This document shows positions 51,901 to 62,100 of a stretch of 64,000 nt of DNA, piece after piece. A program made the position numbers and the translations under genes. Each line of letters starts with the position of its first letter. Within the stretch, counting starts at the first letter, position 1. Below the pieces are notes generated by a model, which did no database searches, was not told where the DNA came from, and saw only the letters and a list, made by a program, of their open reading frames with translations. The stretch is from Heloderma charlesbogerti (taxonomy: Eukaryota; Chordata; Lepidosauria; Squamata; Helodermatidae): the NCBI GenBank assembly GCA_026122225.1, contig JANEZZ010002677.1, positions 124,001-188,000 of the forward strand, read 5' to 3'.

Positions 51901-54900
51901 GGAACAGGCCATAGGTTATGCAAGGGTTGTTTAACCCTTGCACATCCCCCACCACCCACGGTCATTTTATTCATTCATTCATTCATTCATTCATTCATTT
52001 ATTGCATTTATATCCCACCTTTTTTCCTCTTGTAAGGGACCCAAGGTGGCTTACATTATCCTCCTCCTCTCCATTTTATCCTCACAACAACCCTGTGGGG
52101 TAGGTTGGGCTGAGAGTCTGTGGCTGGCCCAAAGTCACCCAGTGAGCTTCCATGGCTGAGTGGGGACTAGAACCCGGATCTCCTGGCTCCCAGTCCAGCA
52201 CTCTAGCCACTACATCACACTGGCTCTCATATGACATGACAAGCCATGGCTGTGGCTTGAATATTCAAAATGGCTCCCCACCTGCACCAGCACATGCCAC
52301 AGCCCATGGTGGCTGCGCTGTTTGATCATGCAAACTGGCCCATTATTTGGACTCCTGACCACATGGGCAAGAGTTCGTGCTGAAGGGGCTCCTATGAGAT
52401 TTGGGCAATCTTAAGCACATGAGGCACATTTAAGCACATCTTAAGCACATTTCTTTTTTCAGGCAGTTGTGTTAATGCAGTTGAGGTTGCCACCAGGTCA
52501 GCGATACCTCATAATAGGATTATGTTGGATGGGAAAACTAAATTCAACCTGTTGAATCTGTTGTTAGAAAGCAACTATGTTATTGGCTGGCACTAGAAAG
52601 AACCTCAATCAGCTATGAAATGATAAACATGGACAGTGGTGTAGTGGCACATTTTGAAGTGTAGCTGCTCATCATGGCAGTCCCTATAGACACACCCCCA
52701 AGGAGAGACCAAGAATTCAGGCAGCTGTATTGATCCATATCAGTGCACCAGTTCTAGTAGTTTTATGTCCATCAGGAGCAGGTCTTTTGTAAAACTAGTG
52801 GGTCTTAATTGCCTACTAACTTTACAAGCTAGTGGGCAACGGAGACCCACTGGCTTTACAAAAGACCAATTACTTTGCATTGCAACATGGAACAATATAT
52901 TGTTGCTGGGAAAATTCATTTCCCCCCAGCTAATGTGAGAATTGCAGCTAAGCTCAGAGGGAACAGGGAATTCTGAGGGGGTGGCAGAAGATGTCAGCAT
53001 TCCTGCTAATAAAAAAGTGCTGGTGCTACATTGCTGTGAGCCCTGGCTCCACTATACCACTGAACATGGGGCTTCTGCACACACAAGAGGTTGTTATTGT
53101 CTCCTGGTGTCCATTCAAATCAAGAGAGCAATGTGGGGAAATTATAACAGCTTAACTGGCTGAAGAACTGGTTTATGATAGATCTTCACATGAATAAACA
53201 TTCTTAAACTTAAACAGGAGGACTGCGAAACTTGCACACCAAGACATCGTGGAAAGAAGACTCAAATTGCCCCATTTCCTAGCACAGCATAACAGCCTTA
53301 CAGATTCCTCAGCATATGACGGCTTAATCAGGGATCTACAAATGTTGGCTAGTGTTGATAGCCACCCATTATCAGTGTTCACCACCCAATCTTCCCCCAA
53401 ATTCCTGACACTCAAAGACAGGAAGAATGTCTCTCAGTGCTTCTGAATGCCTCCAAAGCCCAGTGCAAAGGGAGCATGACCCCCTACTTTCCCCCACCCC
53501 TCACATGTGCCGAGAACTCAGGAGAGGGGAGAGGGTTTGTCTCTCCCACCTGGCATGAAGTGAGAGACCCTTCCACGTTTTCTTTCATGCATGGGATCCC
53601 TTCACTTCAAGCTAGGCACTGAGAGGCAGCCAGCAGCCAGAAAGAGATTTATGACTGGGACAGATTTACGATAATTGCTGGCAACCTCATCACCACGTTT
53701 TGACTTTAATGAAGAATGAATAACTAGAGAATTGCCTGTTGTCCTGCTGTAAACACATGTGTCTTCACCTCTTTACTGGTAGTGGTCAAAAGGGGGCACT
53801 TTTTCTTCTCCCAGATAACTTTGAGGACTAGTCTGAGGTGGTACAATCCTGAAGTATTAAGAGTATGTGGACTGCATCCCTTCAGACTGCAGCTGGAAGG
53901 ATGCCATTTTTGAATGCTCTCTAACATAGAATCTCTGCAAGTTAAAAAAAAAAGTAATAATTCTAGTGCATCAGGAAGAAAGTTTCTAGATCAACTCACT
54001 CCCTGTTGTGCTAATTTAATTTTCTGGTTATGGGGAATTGTTCAAATAGGGCAGCTTTCCAAAATGTTTGAACCCTCTTGCAGTCTTATGTGGTACAGCA
54101 TGTTCTACCACCTTAGAACTCTTACTTCCTCATTCTGTTGCTGCATGTAGGCCAGGCCTGATATTGCAGCTGATGTGTGGGTATGTGTGCGCGTGTGCAC
54201 ACACACATCTGCATGTGTGTGGTATCTGGATATTTCCAGTCAGATTCACAGTGTTGCTCTTTAGCAGAATTGCTGCATTTCACAAAAATCCCCAGGGAAA
54301 GACCTTTAGTTGATCTTATTCAGTGACTTCACTAGCTCCGGTGGAGTGGACCTGATGTCCAGTTCTAGCTGATAATCCCTACAAAGATGGCATGATACAA
54401 CACTACTCTTATCTCCCCGTTTACTGGGGGGGGGGGAACAGAGCTGTTTATAACAGCCAGTACACTGAGTACACCATAGGCTATCAGATTTTTCAGGGAG
54501 TGTTATGTACCATAATGAACACACCCAAAACCATTTACAGTAGACAAAGCTCATATAAGCAATCATGTTAACAGAGATCAAAGACTGGGTCAATTTGAAT
54601 TACTTGTAGTTGTTAAAAGTAAAGCTTAAAAGATTAAGATTCATGCAACATGGCAGAAAAACCATATCAAAACTGTCTTTTAACCTCTTAAATAACTCAT
54701 AATCTGTATCATGATTTCTTTATCTTTCTTCGATAGCTCATTCTTATAATATTGCTTGCACTAGATCAGGGGTAAGCACTCTAAGCGTTCCAAACCACAA
54801 TGAATGGCCACTAACAATACATCCAGTTTACAAATTTTAAAAGAAAAATTGTATAAACAAACAGATTTTAAAATGTGAAACATTTCAGCATAAATGTTCA

Positions 54901-57039
54901 CTGTGACTGAAGCTGGCATTTTATGCTGAAACATTTCACATTTTAAAATCTTTTTGTACAGATTTTCTTTAAAATTCACAAACTGGATGCGCAGTTGCTG
55001 GTCATTTATTGTGCTTTGTAATGATGTGTCATGCGCATCGCATCGCCTATGTATCACTTTAATCTAAGAGCTGTAGGCCATTAACAGGCTTACCAAAGCT
55101 TAATTTCAAGGTACTAACCAGCTATTCTACAGAAAGGGTTTTCTTGGGGAAAACTTTTGGCAGGCTAGATTTCACTGTTTATGCCTGCACTGCTGGATGA
55201 TACATTTCTTCCAAATATTGTCACTCAGCTCACAAGAAGTAGTGCTATTTGGTGCTAGCAGTCATTCGGGACTATAATAGATAAAATGGCTGCAGGTGTT
55301 GGAAATAACTTTAGAACAGGGGTCACCAGTGTGGTACCAGTGGGTACCATGTTGCTCTTGGGCACCTTTAGTGGCATCCATAGGCACCTGCAAAACTCTT
55401 TTCCCCATTTTTTAAATATACAGTACGTACATGGATTTGTATATATCCATAGCAATGCATACAACTTTCTAGCAATTATAAATAGGCTTCAACAAAAGCA
55501 GACCAAATATCCAAATAACTATCCATTTGAAGGTGGCTTCTATATGCCACCCATTCAAATACTGAAAGTGTTGTAGGGTCTTCAGTCATTGCATTATAGG
55601 AGGTGAGTGTTTATCCTTCCAATGTTGTAATATCAGTTTTTTAGCTATCAAAAGGGCTCGGAGAATCCATTTACACTGACCATTTGTTAATTTCCATGAA
55701 GCAGGTAAATGATTTGAAAGTGCATGTACATCAGTGAGTATTAAAGACTGTTCCAGTACAAAATTTATCTGTGTAATAACCTCCTCCTGTATTGCACTGC
55801 AAGAAATTAGCCAAATAAGACAATCCCTTATTAAAGATACATTATGGTGTCCAATAGGCCTGAAAGAAAAGTTTTTGCTGAATAAGATGCAGCCTAAGAT
55901 CCATAGACATGACAGGTAGACACCAAAGAGGTGATCCCCTGATCAGGCATTTTGTGGTGGTGCCCACAGCAGTTTCTCAAATTCCAAGATGTGCCCATGG
56001 GCCCAAAAAGTTTGGGGACCCCTACTTTAGAATTTAAGAAAGAGTCTTGTGGGACCTTAAGGTCTAACAAGTTTATTATTGGCCGGTATACACACACATG
56101 ATGCGGTGGGGGGGGACTGTAAACAGTGAGGTCAGAGAGAATTTAAATGAAGAAAGTACAGACAGTGATAATTACCTTAACAGTGGCCATTCACAAAATA
56201 GCTGCTGGGTGATAACACAGACATCCCTGCATTGGTGAGCTGATTAACACATGCACTGTGTTAAAAAACCTTTGTCCCTGTTCAAATCACAGGAGGTAAG
56301 ACTGAATCTTGTGATAAATTGTAATTCAACAGTTTCACATTTAAATCTGTCTTTGAAATTCCTTTGTTCAAGAATGGCCACCTTAAGATCCTTAACAGAG
56401 ACCTGGCTCACACAACACGACAACCCAGGGTGCCTTGTCAGCCTTGTCATGTTGTCCAAACCCAGCATGATGGCTAAGCATGGGTTGTTAACCATGCACA
56501 AGCCACCCTGAGAACCCATGGCTTGCTGTTGGGTTGTTCAGAGTGGCTTGTCGTGTTGTGCAAACCTGGCACGATGGCTTGTGCATGGCTTGTTTGAAAC
56601 GGCTACAGAGATGCCTGGCAAGAGCAGTGAAAAACCCAACTGCTCCTCACAATCTTGGTTGCCTGGAAACAGCATGCACTAATGCCACCTCCCTCCTCAG
56701 TGCCCTCTGCCTCTCCTCCTCCAGTTCAGCACTTCATTTGACAGAGACTGGCTTTTTCCCCTTTGAGCAACCTTGTAGAAGGTGGCTATTCTTCCTCTAT
56801 AACCTGTGATCTAGCAACTCTAGTTATATAGCGACATTCCTCTTCCTAGCACAGCTATGTGTGTATGCGTGATTGGCTTACCTCTGAGTAAACGCACATG
56901 GCCCCAATTTGGGACCATGGCAATTCAGGAGGGGGGATTTAATCTTTCCTCCCTCCTGTTTTCATGCTGGAATTACCCCCCACCACCACTGGGGGTTAAA
57001 AAAAGAGAAAAAACCACTCAATGCTTTTCTTTATTTAAC

Positions 57040-57090
<51 letters not shown>

Positions 57091-59120
57091 CGGGGGGGGG
57101 GTCAGCATGAAAATAGGAAGGGGGGAAGCTTAAATCCCACCTCCTGACTCGCCATGGTCCTGAATTAGGGCCACACACGCACTTACCCAGCGGTAACACA
57201 GTCATGCATACATGGATAACTGTGCTAGAAAGAGGAACGTTGCTTGTTCCCGGCTGTGAGGGCAGCCCAGGATACTTTTTGTTAAGTGTTAAAGAAAGAA
57301 AATAAATAAAACCCTCAGTCATCTCATCCTTAAAAGGTAAGCCCCCCGTCACCTCCACTCTGGCGATAAATATCACACTGTGTTGTTCCACAGATATATA
57401 TGGCAAATAAATGTCAATGCAGGCGCTTCCCAAGGCAAGAGAGGTGGAGGGCCAGCAACAGCGAAAGCTGGTGGTAGCAGCAGAGCCCTCATCTTTAAGG
57501 CCTGAACGCTCACATGTAACACTGAATGCTGCAAGTACGCATGGGAAATGTATTTTCAAATGTCTTCCACTCAGTTCTTGGTGCACAGGAAACTACATTT
57601 CCCATGACATCTGGCAGTAATGGACAGTCCATACAAGCACCCAGACTTTCAAAATTAGGCCTCTGCTGCCACTACCAGCTCTTTTTTAATCACTGGTTCC
57701 CCGCTCTCAAGGATATGTTTTGGGAAAGGGACTGCAGTAGAGGGGAGGGCTGATGCTTTGTGAAAGAAGTAGGAGCTGGGACTCAACTTTATAATGGACT
57801 TCGGATTTTTGAACTGGGGCCTTTGTTTCCCAATTTCCCTCCAGTTCCAAACTTTGGCACCAGCACTGGTTTTTACTGGTTTTATTAAACGTGGGAGTCT
57901 TTTTCTCTCTTAAAACCCATAACTTCTAAAAAATCAGAAATAGGCAAGTTAATGTAATAAATGGACTATTCCTATGCCTGTAGTAAATCACCCCTCCATG
58001 AGATTAAAACTGCTCTTGTAAAACTGTTCCTGTGTAATTGCTGTGATTACGCCAGTTTGGCTGTAGCAGCCCAGAGGACAGATGGCATATTAGATCAAAA
58101 ACCATCTTCCTTGAGCTGTTTTCCTTACTCTTTGGTCTGATTAACATCACTATGAGTTTTATGTAAGGATTCCAATGCCACTTACAATACATCTGCTTTA
58201 TTAACTAGGTTATATGACTCTGCCCTGCCCTACCCCCACATCAAAATCCAAACAAGCCATCATGTCAGATAATGCCTTCCTTAACTAGGGATACCTGGAC
58301 TGGAAGCTAAAACTGGGAATAAGAGTGAAGAGACAATACCATTTAAAGAGAAGTGACAATAGGTACGTCTTCTAGCGTGATCTCAGCTTTTCCCCAGCTT
58401 TGCCCTTTGTTCATGGAAACTGTCAGTCTTGCCCCCCACCCCCACCCCATACTTTACTTGACCTGCTTGCCTTTTTTATTCTTTGGATTACCCCAGGTAC
58501 ATTTTTTTCAATTATATACACTTTAAAAATCATTTCAAAACAGCTGTTGGCATTGGGGAAAGGACAGGTCTTGGTTGGCACTAGCCAATCAGCTTTTGCT
58601 ACAAACTTGCAGAATGTTTTTTTTTCTTTTCAGAACAGGACCTTGAAGAAAGGTATGTTTGTACTGAACTTGGTGAGGGTGCTTCTAAAACAGCCCCAGG
58701 GCTCTACAGATTACATCTGTCTTCTCCCCTAAAGGTCTCTGTTCTTTTTGATTAGCAGTGATAACAAAGACTTTTGTTGCAATCCATGTCAATGGACTGG
58801 TTTTGGATTCATTAACAACACCAAATTCTCTTTGCCCCCTAGATTTTAATGTACAAGGATTCATTTTAGCCTGGAACATGCAGTCACACAGCAAAACCCG
58901 AGGCCAACTTATTTGTTCATCTGCGGTACAATGATTTTTTTGTGTTAACAATGCTGATTTCTAGGGATTATGTCTAAGAGCTTTGGCTACTGGGTGGCAC
59001 AGATATAAACAAACAAACAAATAAATCTGTCTACTTGGGCTGGTATATATGTATGCGAGTGTGTACACATACCTGTAGTTCACAAATTTTCTGGTGCTAT
59101 GCTCCAAGATGCCTGGAACT

Positions 59121-59191
<71 letters not shown>

Positions 59192-62100
59192 GCACACACA
59201 CACTGTATATGTATAAACATAGGAGGCTGCTCCCACACTGGAGGCATTCAAGGCGAGGCTGGACAGCCATCTGTCAGGGATGCTCTGACTTGGATTCCTG
59301 CATTGAGCGGGGGTTGGACTCCACAGTCTTATAGGCCCCTTCCAACCCCACTATTCTATGACTCTATGACTGTATAACAATGACTGATGACTGGCAGCAG
59401 CTCTCCAGAGTTTCAGGCAGGAGTTTTCCTAGCCCTACCTGGAGATGGTGGGGATTGAACCTGGGACCTTCTGCCTGCCCAGCATGTGCTCTGCCATTGA
59501 GCAATGGCCCCTCCCACATCCTAATACTCTTCTAACTTACAAGTTTGTTTTAAAGTGAGGTATAGTCAAATGAGTTGCTTCTACTTTAGGGGTGTCTCTA
59601 CATTAACTGAAAATCCCGCAGCCCTACCAGAGCATTTTGCTTCTGTTTCTGTAGCGCAATTAGGTGGCTCCTTTGGCTCTCTTCACACTTGGCATTTTAT
59701 CCCACTACAGACCCACTCTCATCGTGCTTCCCTCTGCCCTATAAGTTTTCATGGTGGCACGCAAGAATCAGGACAGAAGGTTCGTGTAACAAGATTGATG
59801 GCTCTGCCTGTCCTTCCACTCCTCCTAGCAGGAGGGAAGTCAGAAACCCCTCTAATGACTTTAAAGGTGGAGGGAGCCCTCCTTCCAGATGTGTTTCCTT
59901 GTGTCCTCGTGGTGCTTCCATAGGAGGCTTCCCATCTCCTGGCTTTCTTCCCCTCCCCCTGCGCTGTTGTTGCTCTTCCCCTTTATTCTGGCTTCCCAAC
60001 GACCCTGTAAGGTGGGCTACGAGAAGAGATTGTTGCTGGCTTCCTCCCCCGCCCTGCGCTGTTGTTGCACTGTAGGTCTGCAACCCTCAGCACACTTACT
60101 TGGAAGTAAGCCCCCCTGAACTTAATGGGGTGCTCTGAATCAACAGAGGATGTTGATTCTGAGCTTGGTGGAATGGGGAATCAGGTCTGTCTCCTTTTGT
60201 TGTAGGGAGGCATTTTAGTCTCTTCTCCTCCAATTGAGAAATGTGAGCAGAGGCAGGAGTCACCCTCCAACCATGGGCCCTCCCCTCCTTGCAAGGAAGG
60301 GGGTGATTCTTGCCCTCTCTCCTGTCAAATCTTCCAAGCGTGACAGGCCCAGCAGCCCATCCTCAATGCCTTCATTATCCTGACTGTGCCCTCAACAATT
60401 GAAAACACCCACAGCCGACAGACACAACGGCTTCTTCTGCTATTGGAGAATTTCACGGGGAGGTCACGGCGCTCCTGTTCCGTGGGCTGGAAAAAATACC
60501 ACATTTTTTGTGTTTGGGGAAAACACGAGATAGGCTGGGGGAAACTGTGGGAGACACCCTGGAAGTTACTGATGTCATGTAAAGAGCCTACAAACTTCCG
60601 CAAGAGAGCCATCTCAATAGCAGGATAAAAGCTCTGTGTGATAAACCCCTAGGTCTTTATTCTGGAATATCATTCTTTGTGATGGTGATGGCTCAGGCAA
60701 GATTTGAATCAGGAATTTCCAAGCTTACAACTCACAGGTTTATAATTATATTTAAATATACAGCATCATCAATGTATATGGTGCCCACTACTTAAGCTCT
60801 CATATACAGTAAACAGGAGAACATTTTAGCAATATTTTTGAATTCCATGGATTCTCTTACCTGCCCTGCAAAGAGGCCACAAACCCCAATTATACAGAGT
60901 ATGTTGAATACAGCAGACCCAACGATGGTTCCAACACCTACATCTCCCTTCGTGATAAACACACCTGGGGGAAAATAATTTCAAGGCATTCTTTATCACT
61001 TAGAACGGGCAGAGGGTGTTAGCCAAAGATAGGTAGAATTTCCCATCGTGAACCAGGATCTTACAATAGGGCAGCTGGTGTAGCGTTAGGATTAGGGAAA
61101 ATGTCACAGCATCTTTGGAAGCAGAGAAAATGTGTGTAATAAAAAGAAAACCCAGAGGTGACTGCTGCATGATCAACCAGTTGAAGAAGGGCAACTGAAT
61201 TAATTACAGTAGGAGGCGAAACAGAAATATATGGAAAAATAAATGCAAAGGTTTCTCCTATGACATGTGTCAGAATGAAGTGGTAGCATGGACTGTAGTG
61301 GGAGATACCATATTTGAATGCTTCCCTATTTGCCAAAAAATCACACACACACACACACACACACACTCAAAAACCTGCAAATAAAAAAGACAATATTGTT
61401 AAATAATGGCTGCTCCCAGTTGTGCTACTTTCTACTTCTAGGGAGTTTTATTTTTTACATAGGGGAGCATTGAAAACTATAGCCATCTCTCTACCTGCAG
61501 TCTGAAGTGGTACACTCCCTTCTGCTACCTTAAGACTCGGTAAACCAAGTCCCCTACTTGAATCCAGTGAGCTGTTAAAGGATTCCTCAGATTTTGGTAG
61601 CATCAGTGTTATTTTCAGGGCAATGTACCTAGGATCGCACTTATTCCAGATTAATCTCCAATAATTACTATTTTGCCCATATATAAACATGGTATCAGTT
61701 AATTTGTGGTAGAAAATGTTCATTAAACGCCAGTTAGAAAATAGCTTATTTGAATGACATGAACATGATTTTATATGTCTTTAGGACTCGACACAGAAAA
61801 TGCATTTTCCTGGATCCATTCTAATATGGTATAGATCTAAAAATGCATGACAGTGTTTGGAGACCAAACTAAACGGAGCTGCTGGCCTTTCCCAAGGCAA
61901 AGTACATCAGTAAATCTTTGCTAAGCAGGTTGTCCTGACTACATATTCCACTACAGTAATTATCAGTGCAAAATGCTGGCTTCTCCTCATGCAGGAAGGA
62001 TGTGATGGCTAAGAGCCCTTTGCAAACATTCCATAACAAGAATCTAGGGACCAAAACAAATACAGAAATTGCAAGTGTGGGGGCCCTGATCCAGATAGGG

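Larger units (their letters stand above)
51164..60860 (-). other. SLC24A3: SLC24A3 intron 2 of window (about 9.7 kb)
   Basis: Holds foldback elements FB3 and FB4, an inverted repeat at 54.8-55.0 kb, the hAT element 55317-56024, microsatellites near 57.05 and 59.13 kb, and CR1 and SINE ends at 59.2-59.5 kb. 52.4-54.7, 57.1-58.9 and 59.55-60.8 kb contain nothing I can assign. Confidence 0.85.

Noticed and set aside
59555..60119. Overlapping plus-strand frames of 76-128 codons
   Set aside because: Low-complexity Pro/Ser-rich translations with no splice or family support.
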